From Rhodospirillaceae bacterium (lineage in GTDB: Bacteria; Pseudomonadota; Alphaproteobacteria; UBA8366), in the NCBI GenBank assembly GCA_002716125.1, contig PAZH01000057.1, positions 1 through 51,649 of the forward strand: a stretch of 51,649 nucleotides of DNA, written 5' to 3'. Below, one piece after another: positions 9,108-17,751 of the stretch. Position numbers and translations under genes: made by a program. Every line of letters starts with the position of its first letter. Position 1 is the first letter of the stretch. A model generated the notes under the pieces. The model ran no database searches. It was not told the origin of the DNA and was given only the letters and a program-made list of their open reading frames with translations.

Positions 9108-10334
9108 TCAAGCGGTCTGCGGCATCGCGATATGGCGGTTTCGGCGCAGCAGCAAGAACGCTGCAAGCATCAGATTCACAACATTAAAGGCAGCGCCCGC
9201 GAGGAAAGCCTGCGCGTAGCTCCCGGTGAGGTCGTAGATCGCACCGCCCATCCAGCCGCCGAGCGCCATACCCAGCGCGGCGAACATATATTGACAGGCC
9301 ACCCGCCAGCCGAGCTGATTGGCCGGGAACAGGATACGGATGATGGATGGGTAACACGGCATGATTCCGGCAAACCCAAGACCGAACATCACCGCGGCCA
9401 CGTAAAGCCCAATGTGACTTTCGACGACAGAGAAAACGACCAACATGATCAGCTGGCAAGCCGAGCCGATCACCAATGTCGCGAACGCACCGATCCGGTC
9501 CACCAACATGCCGAAGGCGATGCGGCTGACGAAGGCCGCGACGAATAAATAGGAGATGAGTTTCGCCGCACCTGCCTCGGACAGACCAAGGTCTGTTCCG
9601 TGGCTAAACAGATGGACGATCGGTACCGCCATCGCTGCACAACAACAAACCGTTGCAGCGCACAAAATCACTTGCACAAGATTAGGCGCGAGACCCAGGA
9701 TGCGCCCGTCGTCCGCATGGTTCTTCAAGGCGTCGACCGGTGCCTCGGCCGACTTATAACGTAACAACAAGGCGAGCGGAATCATCGAGGCCCAAATAAA
9801 GATGCCGAAGTAAAAATACGTATCTCGCCAACCGACGGCTTCATTCATCATCTGCAAGACCGGCGGCCATATCGTACCGGCCAACCCCTGCCCCGATGCG
9901 ATGATGGCAACGGCCAGGCCCCGCCGGCGATCGAACCAGCGGGTCGCATTGGCGACGAGTGGCGCGATCATCGCCGCTTTACCCAGCAGGCCGATCAGAA
10001 TGCCGTTCGCGACATAAAGACTCCAGCGGCCTTCCGACTGCGACGCCATGACGGCGCCAAGACCGATCATCACCGACCCAAAGAGAACCGGTTGCACGAT
10101 CCCACGCTTGTCCATCCACAAACCCATCACGACACCGCCGACGCCCGCGCCGATCATCAACAGGGAGTAAGCGAATGACGGCACGGAACGCAGGGATCCC
10201 AGATCCGCCGCAATCGGCTTGAGGGCCACGAACAGGACGTTGGGCGCTCCCAACGCAATGCTATGGAGCGCCAAAGACGCGAAGATCACCACCCAGCCGT
10301 AGGGAACTTCGATGCTATCTTCGCGGCTGATCAT
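9108..10334 (-). CDS. MFS transporter, monocarboxylate/oxalate-formate-like
   Basis: This 408-residue protein has about twelve predicted membrane helices and the motif A equivalent GLWMDKRGIVQPVL. The N-terminal helix region PYGWVVIFASLALHSIALG and the general layout resemble the monocarboxylate porter/OFA group of the major facilitator superfamily. It is not a close paralogue of the neighbouring MFS gene at 7826. Transcription is convergent with that gene (8-base gap), and its own promoter must lie in the 257-base region shared with the small ORF at 10592. The substrate is probably an organic anion, by family analogy only. Confidence 0.88.
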   Translation of the reverse strand: MISREDSIEVPYGWVVIFASLALHSIALGAPNVLFVALKPIAADLGSLRSVPSFAYSLLMIGAGVGGVVMGLWMDKRGIVQPVLFGSVMIGLGAVMASQSEGRWSLYVANGILIGLLGKAAMIAPLVANATRWFDRRRGLAVAIIASGQGLAGTIWPPVLQMMNEAVGWRDTYFYFGIFIWASMIPLALLLRYKSAEAPVDALKNHADDGRILGLAPNLVQVILCAATVCCCAAMAVPIVHLFSHGTDLGLSEAGAAKLISYLFVAAFVSRIAFGMLVDRIGAFATLVIGSACQLIMLVVFSVVESHIGLYVAAVMFGLGFAGIMPCYPSIIRILFPANQLGWRVACQYMFAALGMALGGWMGGAIYDLTGSYAQAFLAGAAFNVVNLMLAAFLLLRRNRHIAMPQTA

Positions 10335-10484
10335 TCAGATGGAGGCTTTCTTTGGACGGGGAACTCTGCCGTGTGGGATTCTTCACTTATGTTGGATGCC
10401 CCCGCAGACAATCCGATTTACAACGCGCAGACCAGCTATGCCGAATGAGCATGACACATTTTTGCTGCGGTGCAGCATAAATAC

Positions 10485-10513
10485 TTGCAACGAGGTGCAC
10501 GACACCCTAAATA
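10485..10513 (+). promoter_or_regulatory. Putative sigma70-type promoter upstream of the small acidic ORF
   Basis: TTGCAA at 10485-10490 and TAAATA at 10508-10513 are separated by exactly 17 bases, a good match to the housekeeping -35/-10 arrangement. Transcription would start near 10520 and give a roughly 70-base leader containing the hairpin at 10554-10576. Confidence 0.45.
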
Positions 10514-10553
10514 TGCGCCAACACGTTAACGCACGGATGCACGGTTACCAGAA

Positions 10554-10576
10554 TTAGGGCCGGCAATCGGCCCTAA
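10554..10576 (+). other. Perfect 9-bp hairpin in the leader of the small ORF
   Basis: TTAGGGCCG (10554-10562) and CGGCCCTAA (10568-10576) are exact reverse complements around a 5-base loop. No T-run follows; instead an AAGGA ribosome binding site begins three to four bases after the stem, 15 bases before the ATG at 10592. The structure could stabilise the mRNA or modulate access to the ribosome binding site. Confidence 0.7.
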
Positions 10577-10591
10577 ACAAGGAATAGAATA

Positions 10592-10801
10592 ATGTCCAAG
10601 ATCGCCCTGCAAGAGACCATCGACGCCGCGGTAGAACTGCTCCAGAACGTCGACCGGAACGATACCGACGCCATGTTCGACACGCTCGTCGAACTTGAGA
10701 TGCTGGCCCGCGATGCGGTGGCCGACCACAGTGTGGGCGAACTCCTGAATGCCGGTATCGCCACCGCGCAAGGCGAACTCGACCTGGGCGTTGCCGCGTA
10801 A
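10592..10801 (+). CDS. Small acidic helical protein of unknown function
   Basis: This 69-residue ORF has its own ribosome binding site (AAGGA), a plausible promoter and a strong leader hairpin, which together support it as a real gene. The product is very acidic (about 14 Asp/Glu against 3 Lys/Arg) and reads as two or three amphipathic helices, with no cysteines, signal peptide or membrane segment. No family is recognised. It is followed 170 bases later by htpX in the same direction, but htpX has its own promoter-like sequence, so co-transcription is not needed. Confidence 0.65.
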   Translation: MSKIALQETIDAAVELLQNVDRNDTDAMFDTLVELEMLARDAVADHSVGELLNAGIATAQGELDLGVAA

Positions 10802-10914
10802 CGTCTCCTCGCCGAATATCTTGATTTGCTTATCGCACGCAATGCACTGTCATTGCGTCGGGAAGCCGTGCGCCGGCTTTATCGGCGTCACAGCCGGAAA
10901 TTTGATTCGAAAGT

Positions 10915-10943
10915 CTTGAAGCCGGAGATCGCTAAGATCATAT
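10915..10943 (+). promoter_or_regulatory. Possible heat-shock (sigma32-like) promoter of htpX
   Basis: CTTGAAG at 10915-10921 matches the sigma32 -35 consensus closely. Fourteen bases later GATCATAT (10936-10943) partly matches the CCCCATNT -10 element. It lies about 30 bases before the htpX ATG, consistent with the known heat-shock control of htpX in other bacteria. The -10 match is weak. Confidence 0.35.
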
Positions 10944-10971
10944 CTCGCTCGAATATAGGAGAAACTCGAGC

Positions 10972-11850
10972 ATGATGCGGATCGGCCTATTCCTCGGCAC
11001 CAATTTGGCGATCATTGCCCTGATCAGCCTGACCTTTCGCCTGTTGGGCTTTGAAGGACTGCTGCAGTCGAACGGTGTCGATCTCAACCTGACGGCGCTT
11101 CTCGTCTATTCCGCCGTGATCGGCTTCGCCGGCTCCTTCATCTCGCTGCTTCTCTCGAAGTCCATGACGAAAGCGTCGATGGGCGTCACGATCATCGACC
11201 AGCCCCGGAACGAAACGGAGCGCTGGATCATGGCGACCGTGAAATCTCAAGCCGACCGGGCCGGCATCGCCATGCCGGAAGTTGGGATTTTCGATCATCC
11301 GTCGCCGAACGCCTTCGCCACGGGATGGAACAAGAACGCGGCGCTCGTCGCGGTAAGCACGGGTCTTCTCGGCAGTATGGAACGAGGCGAGGTCGAAGCC
11401 GTTTTGGCCCACGAAGTCAGCCATGCCGCCAACGGCGATATGGTTACCTTGGCGCTTATCCAGGGTGTCGTGAATACCTTCGTGATTTTCCTGTCGCGGG
11501 TCGTTGGCTTCTTGGTCGACCGATTGGTCTTCAAGGTGCAACGCGGCCACGGACCAGCCTTTTGGATCGTCTCGATGATCGCCGAGTTCGTCTTCGGCAT
11601 TCTCGCAACGACAATCGTGATGTGGTTCTCCCGCTGGCGCGAATACCGGGCGGACGAAGGCGGTGCGGAACTCGCAGGCCGGAAAAACATGATCAATGCC
11701 TTGAAACGTCTTCAAGCGTCGCAAGGCAAACCCGCCCTGCCGGACGAAATGGCAGCGCTTGCGATTAACGCGGGACGGATGCAAGCCTTCTTCGCGAGCC
11801 ATCCGCCACTGGAGAAGCGGATTGAAGCTCTTCAGCAGAACGCCCGCTAA
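10972..11850 (+). CDS. htpX: Protease HtpX (M48 membrane metallopeptidase)
   Basis: This 292-residue inner-membrane zinc protease degrades misfolded membrane proteins alongside FtsH. Two N-terminal membrane segments (about residues 5-20 and 33-55) precede the HEVSH zinc motif (His147 to His151). Two further hydrophobic segments follow, then the third-ligand region YRADEGGAELAG. Length and order match the family. A GGAG ribosome binding site precedes tandem ATG codons at 10972 and 10975. The stop overlaps by four bases the stop of the convergent AhpD-like gene. Confidence 0.95.
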   Translation: MMRIGLFLGTNLAIIALISLTFRLLGFEGLLQSNGVDLNLTALLVYSAVIGFAGSFISLLLSKSMTKASMGVTIIDQPRNETERWIMATVKSQADRAGIAMPEVGIFDHPSPNAFATGWNKNAALVAVSTGLLGSMERGEVEAVLAHEVSHAANGDMVTLALIQGVVNTFVIFLSRVVGFLVDRLVFKVQRGHGPAFWIVSMIAEFVFGILATTIVMWFSRWREYRADEGGAELAGRKNMINALKRLQASQGKPALPDEMAALAINAGRMQAFFASHPPLEKRIEALQQNAR

Positions 11851-12428
11851 TCTTCCTTCTCGACCGGATCGCCCAACGTATGCATGAGCCGGTTCGCCCA
11901 TCCAAAGAGTGCGGACGATAAGACCAAGTCGAGAATCTCCGCTGGATCCAGCCCTGCGGCTTTGAGCGCCTCCATATCCGCCTTCGAGACTTCCGGCGGC
12001 GTTTGCGAAAGTTTGACGGAGAAATCGAAGATCGCCTGCTGGCGGGGATCGAGTTCCGCCTTGTCCTCGTCCGTGAAGATGCGCTCCATGACGCCAGTGT
12101 CTTTCGCCAACACATTGTAACGGCTGGCATGCACGGCGGCACAATAGACACAGCGATTGACAACCGAGGTGCCGACAGCCCCGAGTTCACGTTCGGCACG
12201 GGACATACCACCCCGGTTATACATGATGGCGTTGAAGAGCGGCGTGCGTTCCCGCAAGGTCTCGCTGTCGCGCGCTAGAACCAAAACGTAATCCGAAACT
12301 TTCGTGTTCGACGGCGTCACTTTCAACGCATCCAATTGGTCGGGCGTGGCGTCTTCCAGTTTGATCGGCGTGACACGCGGGCGCCAATGCGGAACGGTCG
12401 TCGTGAAGTCGTGGAGGACATCGCTCAT
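11847..12428 (-). CDS. AhpD-like alkylhydroperoxidase (CMD family), second of a pair
   Basis: This 193-residue carboxymuconolactone-decarboxylase-fold protein carries the AhpD redox motif CxxCxxxH in NRCVYCAAVHASRYN, with all three key residues present. AhpD-type proteins reduce peroxides or serve as dithiol reductants. It matches the peroxidase-related group (length about 190) that occurs next to a second, divergent CMD protein. Its ATG overlaps the stop of that partner (ATGA), showing translational coupling. In this operon with two flavin monooxygenases it may detoxify peroxides from uncoupled flavin turnover, which is inference. Confidence 0.88.
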   Translation of the reverse strand: MSDVLHDFTTTVPHWRPRVTPIKLEDATPDQLDALKVTPSNTKVSDYVLVLARDSETLRERTPLFNAIMYNRGGMSRAERELGAVGTSVVNRCVYCAAVHASRYNVLAKDTGVMERIFTDEDKAELDPRQQAIFDFSVKLSQTPPEVSKADMEALKAAGLDPAEILDLVLSSALFGWANRLMHTLGDPVEKED

Positions 12429-12913
12429 AGGGCGTCTCCCATCAGGCGCAACCCAATCGTCAAACGGATTTGGTAGCTGATAAACGCGATCAACTCGGAG
12501 AGCCGCACGATATCGTCTTCAGAAACCCCAGCACCTTTCAAAGCGTCGATATCGCCGGCGACGACGGACTTCGCATCGCTCGTCACCAAATCCGTGTGGC
12601 GCAATATGGCGGCAAGGCGCGGGTCGGCACCGCCGTCGAACTCGGGATTGGCGATTTCCGACGACGCGGCATCCATCAAACCGGCGAAGTGATCCGCCAA
12701 AGCCGTCTCAGCGTTCTGTCGCGCCATGCGGCAGCAAAGTGCGGCCCGCTCGCCATGCGAGAGGCCGCCCGGCTCGTCCGGTGTGAGTGCCGCATCATGC
12801 GCCTGTTCGGTCATAACAAGAATGTCGTCCCGACCCGATAGCACCGCCGCCAGCGGATGGTTTGCCGAAAGACCGCTCGCGTGAACTGCGGCCGTGTTGA
12901 AAATGTCGGTCAT
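12425..12913 (-). CDS. CMD-domain protein lacking the CxxC motif, first of a pair
   Basis: The ATG at 12913 overlaps the upstream flavoprotein stop (ATGA), which decides against the longer frame to 12958. The 162-residue product looks like the N-terminal-type member of paired CMD proteins (from memory, the Avi_7170 family that accompanies an alkylhydroperoxidase-domain partner). The region equivalent to the AhpD active site has only one cysteine pair-like position (LCCRMARQ, about residue 60) and no CxxCxxxH, so it is unlikely to be a peroxidase by itself. It probably forms a heteromer with the next gene's product. Confidence 0.75.
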   Translation of the reverse strand: MTDIFNTAAVHASGLSANHPLAAVLSGRDDILVMTEQAHDAALTPDEPGGLSHGERAALCCRMARQNAETALADHFAGLMDAASSEIANPEFDGGADPRLAAILRHTDLVTSDAKSVVAGDIDALKGAGVSEDDIVRLSELIAFISYQIRLTIGLRLMGDAL

Positions 12914-14391
12914 GATTCCCCGTCCAAAGTTGAATCCGGCAGATCGCTCGGCGTCCATTCGTCGCCGCGCAACTCCGGCGTGTCGTAATCCTGTAGGTAT
13001 TGCCAGTGATGCTCAATATCCTCGCTGTAGAATCGCGCCGCTATCTCGCGGGCAAGCCAGGCAGCGCCGTCACTGATCGCGGGTATATCGCCGCTGACAT
13101 TGCCCAGCGTCATCTTGGAGCCGTAGTTGAAGCAATGGATTCGCTCGACCCAGGGGGTTTGCCCGACATTCCGTTCCTTAAACGAAAAATCGGAATTGAG
13201 GTAAGGGAAGCTTGCTAACCCTTCGTCCTCGAGACCCGGCGGCGGGGTGTATCGGTCGCGCCATTGGAGAATGTTGTCGGCATAGGGTTCGATCACGGGT
13301 TGGCGGTGCGGATCGGTATCAAAGCCCGTACCGAGAATGATGAAATCGGTTTCCAGACGCCGTCCCTTGGTCGTCGTCAAAATGAGTCCGTCGGCCTTCT
13401 CTTCCACTTGATCGATCGTCACGCCGAAATGAAAGTACCCATTCGCATGGCGGCTGACCCGCAACGTCGAGCCGCGCGGCGGCGGAGTCTGGGCAACATT
13501 GTTGTAGTGCAGGTAGCGCCATCGCCATTCATCCGACAGCGCCGGGAACCCGGCCACCAACCCCGGCGAGCCAATACCCATCATCTTGTTGATCTGCGGC
13601 ATCGCATCCCGGCGCGCCAGAAGTCGGACTTCGGAAGCCCCCGCTTCAAGCGCCTCGGCGGCGTTCTCCACCGCAGACGCACCGGCGCCAATGACCACAA
13701 CCCGCTTTCCCCGCAACGCCGCAAAGTCGATGGCCTCCGAAGAATGCGCCCAGCGCGCACGCGGCATCATCGCGATGAAGTCCGGCAGGATCGGTGCCCC
13801 CAACCCCTCACGCCCCGTGGCCAGGACGACGCGTCGGGTCCAAATGTTGCGATCCTCGGTCCCATCGCCAGAGAGCGCCAAACGCAACAGCCCACCCTCC
13901 GGTGAAACGCTGTCGACCGCGACTCTGTTTTCAACCGGCAGCGAGAGTGTATGGCGATACCAGATCAGGTAGTCCATCCAGATCGCGCGCGGAATCTTAT
14001 CCAGCCGCTCCCACGCCGCCTCGCCGTACAGCGCCGTATACCAGGCCCGAAAGGTCAGTGACGGCAGACCGGACGCCGGACCGAGAAGCTGTTTTGGGGA
14101 GCGAAGCGTTTCCATCCGCGCATAGGTGACCCAAGGACCTTCGAGGTGCTTTTCGCCCCGGTCTAGAATGCGGAGATTTCGGATACCGACACGGAATAAC
14201 GCGAAACACGCGGCGAGGCCGCCCATACCACCGCCGATGATCACGACATCGAGTGCCTCGCCCCCATCGGGTTTCTCTGTTGGCGGAATCCAGCTCTTCG
14301 GCGGATAGTTAAGAGCGGCGAGATCGTCTTGGACGCGGCGGTCGAGCGCCGCCAAAGCGTCGAGATCCGGACTTTCGTAAATACCGTCCAT
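12910..14391 (-). CDS. FAD/NAD(P)-dependent monooxygenase-like oxidoreductase
   Basis: This 493-residue two-dinucleotide-domain flavoprotein has a first Rossmann motif GGGMGG near residue 52 (DVVIIGGGMGGLAA) and a second, GAGASA, near residue 232 (VVVIGAGASAVENAAE). An ATG-type second FAD contact (VLATGREG, ILGTGFDTD) is also visible. It belongs to the flavin-containing/lysine-N-hydroxylase-like group. The strict Baeyer-Villiger fingerprint FxGxxxHxxxWP is not present; the equivalent region reads RARWAHSSEAIDF. It is translationally coupled to the two CMD genes and follows the LLM gene by about 100 bases, suggesting one degradative operon. The substrate is unknown. Confidence 0.85.
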   Translation of the reverse strand: MDGIYESPDLDALAALDRRVQDDLAALNYPPKSWIPPTEKPDGGEALDVVIIGGGMGGLAACFALFRVGIRNLRILDRGEKHLEGPWVTYARMETLRSPKQLLGPASGLPSLTFRAWYTALYGEAAWERLDKIPRAIWMDYLIWYRHTLSLPVENRVAVDSVSPEGGLLRLALSGDGTEDRNIWTRRVVLATGREGLGAPILPDFIAMMPRARWAHSSEAIDFAALRGKRVVVIGAGASAVENAAEALEAGASEVRLLARRDAMPQINKMMGIGSPGLVAGFPALSDEWRWRYLHYNNVAQTPPPRGSTLRVSRHANGYFHFGVTIDQVEEKADGLILTTTKGRRLETDFIILGTGFDTDPHRQPVIEPYADNILQWRDRYTPPPGLEDEGLASFPYLNSDFSFKERNVGQTPWVERIHCFNYGSKMTLGNVSGDIPAISDGAAWLAREIAARFYSEDIEHHWQYLQDYDTPELRGDEWTPSDLPDSTLDGES

Positions 14392-14490
14392 TTTGTTCCA
14401 GCCGGTCGCCCCTTGCTTGCTGACACAAGGAATTAGGTCATCGGCATTGCGAAGTCACGGCGGTGGATCGTCGCGGGGGCGACAACACGC

Positions 14491-15537
14491 CTACCAGTGC
14501 TTCGAAAACCCTTGGAACGCGGTCGGTATGCGCGCCATATCCTGAAGCACCTCGGCCGGAATGGCGGGCCGGATATCTTGCGACGTACTGGCATAGATCG
14601 CGTCCGCCGCACCGCCGAAGCGCTTCTCGACCGCCGTCTGCAGTTGGTCATAGCGCGCAATCGCTGCAAAGTCGTGCAGGACGTCGTCCGGGATTTCGGC
14701 GGCGATTTGATCCCACTTGCCCTCTTTGGTCATTTTGTTGAGCTTTCGGCCGAGGTCGCCGTGCCCGTGATGTTCGAAGACCGGCCAATAGCTCGGCGTC
14801 GAGCCGTAGAATGCGATCCGGTAGCGAACCCATTCAGCGATCTTGTCGACCTCTTCATCGGTCTCTCCGGTGGCAAGGAAGCCACCGCCGGTAATCTCGA
14901 ACGTCTCACGCGTACGGCCGGTTTTCGCCATCCCCTCCTCGATCCGTTTCATCACCACGTCTTCCAAATACGACCGCGTACAGAACGGATGGAGGCGCAC
15001 GCCGTCACACGCCTCCCCTGAAAGCCGGAGCGAATGATCGCCGACTGCCGCGATGGTGATCGGCACCGGCGCCTGACCGGTCGACGGGGGAACGAAGTTC
15101 GGGATCATCAGTGTAAAAGTGTAATGTTCGCCTCTAAAATCGAGTTTCTCCCCGGTCTCCCAACAACGCCAGATCGCGCGCAAGGCATTGACGTATTCGC
15201 GCAACCGCGGCACCGGCGGCGACCACGGCACAGAAAATCGTTTCTCGTTGTGTGGGCGTATTTGCGGTCCAAGGCCCAGCACAAACCGGCCACCGCTCGC
15301 CACCTGCAAATCCCAACAAGCATTGGCCACCACCATCGGGCTACGCGGGAAGGCGATCGCAATGGCGGTCCCCAACATGATTTTTTCGGTCGCGACGGCC
15401 GACACACCGAGCGCCAGGAACGGGTCGTGTCGGTTCTCCATCGTGCACACCATGTGAAAGCCCGAATCCTCCGCCGCTTTCGCGGCTGCCGGCACGGCGT
15501 TCAGGTCATTTTGCGGCAGCGTCTGCAGTACTTTCAT
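14491..15537 (-). CDS. LLM-class flavin-dependent oxidoreductase (TIGR03617-like)
   Basis: The ATG at 15537, preceded by GAGGTG, is preferred over an upstream start at 15567 because the protein then begins with the beta strand MKVLQTLP typical of the family. The 348-residue product has the luciferase-like TIM-barrel layout, including the GLGPQIRPHNEKRF segment after the ASGGRF motif. Such enzymes use FMN or F420 as a cosubstrate, and the choice cannot be made here. It is the promoter-proximal gene of the minus-strand operon ending at 11847 and is divergent from the CaiB gene. Confidence 0.87.
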   Translation of the reverse strand: MKVLQTLPQNDLNAVPAAAKAAEDSGFHMVCTMENRHDPFLALGVSAVATEKIMLGTAIAIAFPRSPMVVANACWDLQVASGGRFVLGLGPQIRPHNEKRFSVPWSPPVPRLREYVNALRAIWRCWETGEKLDFRGEHYTFTLMIPNFVPPSTGQAPVPITIAAVGDHSLRLSGEACDGVRLHPFCTRSYLEDVVMKRIEEGMAKTGRTRETFEITGGGFLATGETDEEVDKIAEWVRYRIAFYGSTPSYWPVFEHHGHGDLGRKLNKMTKEGKWDQIAAEIPDDVLHDFAAIARYDQLQTAVEKRFGGAADAIYASTSQDIRPAIPAEVLQDMARIPTAFQGFSKHW

Positions 15538-15650
15538 TTTCGGCACCTCACAATCATCGACACCCACCTAATTAGACCCCATTGCCTTCCGACCCAGCTT
15601 TCGTACTTTGATTGCCAATAAATGGAACGCATGGCGAAGAGGAGCGGAGT

Positions 15651-16874
15651 ATGTCGGCGAACGGCAAAGGTGCATTGGCGGGTATCAAGGTGCTCGATCT
15701 TACGCAATTCGAGGCGGGCCCCTCCTGTACGGAAGCGCTAGCCTGGCTCGGCGCTGAGGTGGTCAAAGTCGAGAACCCCAAGGGCGGTGACCAAGGGCGT
15801 CTCGCCGCATCGGAGGACGGTAAAACCGACGCCTTCTATTTCCTTATTTTCAACGCGAATAAGAAAAGCGTTACCTGCGACCTGAAGTCGGAAAAAGGCC
15901 TCGAAGTCGTCAAGAAACTCGCCGCCGAAGCGGATGTGATGATCGAGAACTTCGCCCCGGGCGTCATCGAGCGTCTCGGTCTCGGCTATGACGCGATCAA
16001 AGCCGTCAATCCGTCGATCATCTATGCCCAGGTCAAAGGTTTCGCCGAGGACGGCCCCTATCGCGACTACCTCTCGTTCGACATGATCGGTCAGGCGGCC
16101 GGCGGCATTATGTCGATCACCGGCGAGCCGGACGGACGCCCCTTGAAACCGGGCACTACGCTTGGCGACACGGGGACAGGTATGTTGATGGCCATCAGCA
16201 TTCTGGGTGCGCTTTACCAGAAGCGCGAGACCAGTGAGGGGCAACGGCTCACGGTCGCCATGCAAGATGCAATGCTGCAATACGCCCGGCTTGCGTTCTC
16301 GGACACCATGAAGACCGGGAAACCGTCGGCTCGCGCGGGCGAAGGCGTCGTGACGGGCGGAAATGCGCCGATGGGCCTCTATCCCTGTAAACCAGGCGGG
16401 TCGAACGACTACGTCTATATCTACGTCAACCGGGCGAACAACCGGCAATGGCACCGGCTGCTCGAAGTCATCGGCCGGCCCGAGCTCATCGGCGACGAGC
16501 GGTATGAGACGGCCCGCGACAGGTTTGAGCGCAAGGACGAGATCAACGCCATGTTGGAGCCGTGGACGATGTCGCGTACGAAAGCCGAAGCCATGGAGAC
16601 CATCGGCAGTGCCGGCGTTCCCTGCAGCGCCGTCTACGACACGGTGGAGCTCAGCGAGAATCCCGATTTCGAGGAACGCGGGATTTTCCAATGGATCGAC
16701 CATCCCACACGCGGGAAAGTAAAAATGCCCGCATGGCCCGTGCGCATGTCAGGAAATGACGTTAAAGTAGAACCGGCGCCGTTGCTCGGGGAGCATAACG
16801 AGGCTGTCCTAAGCGACTGGCTGGGACTGAGCGACGAGGAGATCGCCGACCTGAAGACGGACGGCGCAGTATAG
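15651..16874 (+). CDS. CaiB/BaiF family CoA-transferase
   Basis: This 407-residue class III CoA-transferase starts at the ATG at 15651, which has a strong GAGGAG-type site (an ATG 13 codons upstream has none). Recognisable are the N-terminal GIKVLDLTQFEAGPSCTEALAWLGAEVVKVE-type fold start, the conserved NKKSVTCDLKS segment and the GDTGTG loop bearing the probable catalytic aspartate near residue 178. The family moves CoA between carboxylic acids such as succinate and a substrate. It heads a co-directional set with two TauD dioxygenases, an SDR and a BLUF sensor. Confidence 0.93.
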   Translation: MSANGKGALAGIKVLDLTQFEAGPSCTEALAWLGAEVVKVENPKGGDQGRLAASEDGKTDAFYFLIFNANKKSVTCDLKSEKGLEVVKKLAAEADVMIENFAPGVIERLGLGYDAIKAVNPSIIYAQVKGFAEDGPYRDYLSFDMIGQAAGGIMSITGEPDGRPLKPGTTLGDTGTGMLMAISILGALYQKRETSEGQRLTVAMQDAMLQYARLAFSDTMKTGKPSARAGEGVVTGGNAPMGLYPCKPGGSNDYVYIYVNRANNRQWHRLLEVIGRPELIGDERYETARDRFERKDEINAMLEPWTMSRTKAEAMETIGSAGVPCSAVYDTVELSENPDFEERGIFQWIDHPTRGKVKMPAWPVRMSGNDVKVEPAPLLGEHNEAVLSDWLGLSDEEIADLKTDGAV

Positions 16875-16902
16875 AGGCCAAGTTCGATAGAGGTTCGCAG
16901 AA

Positions 16903-17751
16903 ATGACCCTCAAGATTACGCCACTCTCCGGCACAATCGGCGCGGAGATCAGCGGGATCGATCTTCGCAACCTGAGCAATAGCGAGTTCGATGCCGTTCA
17001 CCGTGCGTTTCTGGATCATGCCGTACTCTGTTTTCGCGATCAGGACCTGACGCCCGACGATCAGATTGCCTTCGCCCGCCGTTGGGGCGAGATTCACGAT
17101 CATCCCTATCTCAACGGCTTGCCGGACCATCCGGAGATTATCGAGATCGTCAAAGAGGCCGGCGAACGGAACCGGTTCGGTGCCTATTGGCATACGGATC
17201 AAATCTTCACACCGACACCGGCAATGGCAACGATGCTTTATGCCAAAGAGGTCCCGCCAGTTGGCGGCGATACGATGTTCGCCAGCCTTACAAGTGCCTA
17301 TGACGCGCTATCGGACGGCATGAAGGCGATGGCGAGCCGATTGCGAACGTTTAACCTTTACGACAAACAGTCGCCGCGCTCGAAACGGATGGCTGAGAAA
17401 ATTCCGAATCGAGAGACAGCTGCGGAGCCGGCGACGCATCCGCTCGTCCGTATCCATCCGGAGACGAAAAAGCCGGCCCTCTATGTCAACGGCATGCCGA
17501 CCACGACGCATTTCGTCGGCATGACACAAGACGAGAGCCAACCGTTGATCCGGCACTTCCTCAAACATGCGACGCGACCGGAGTTCACCTGCCGTATCCG
17601 CTGGTCGCCGGGGACGCTCGGCATCTGGGACAACCGGTGCCTCTTGCACATGGCGCTCGACGATTACCCCGATTACCGCCGGGTTATGCACCGCATCACG
17701 ATCAAGGGCGATGCGACGATCGGCATTCATGATCTGGAAGCGGCAGAATGA
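16903..17751 (+). CDS. TauD/TfdA-family dioxygenase, tandem copy 1
   Basis: The 282-residue Fe(II)/2-oxoglutarate dioxygenase begins at an ATG 28 bases after the CaiB stop. The iron triad is visible as YWHTDQ (HxD) and the distal His in LLHMALDDYPDYRRVMHR, which also holds the 2-oxoglutarate-binding arginine. The segment FTPTPAMATMLYAKEVPPVG is shared almost intact with the next gene. Known relatives act on taurine, 2,4-D and carnitine-like or quaternary amine substrates. The stop overlaps the next start as ATGA. Confidence 0.93.
   Translation: MTLKITPLSGTIGAEISGIDLRNLSNSEFDAVHRAFLDHAVLCFRDQDLTPDDQIAFARRWGEIHDHPYLNGLPDHPEIIEIVKEAGERNRFGAYWHTDQIFTPTPAMATMLYAKEVPPVGGDTMFASLTSAYDALSDGMKAMASRLRTFNLYDKQSPRSKRMAEKIPNRETAAEPATHPLVRIHPETKKPALYVNGMPTTTHFVGMTQDESQPLIRHFLKHATRPEFTCRIRWSPGTLGIWDNRCLLHMALDDYPDYRRVMHRITIKGDATIGIHDLEAAE

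Noticed and set aside
10987..12144. 385-residue minus-strand ORF antisense to htpX
   Set aside because: htpX has its HEXXH motif, ribosome binding site and normal length; the antisense frame has none.
15738..16703. 321-residue minus-strand ORF antisense to the first CaiB gene
   Set aside because: Shadow of a well-supported CoA-transferase.
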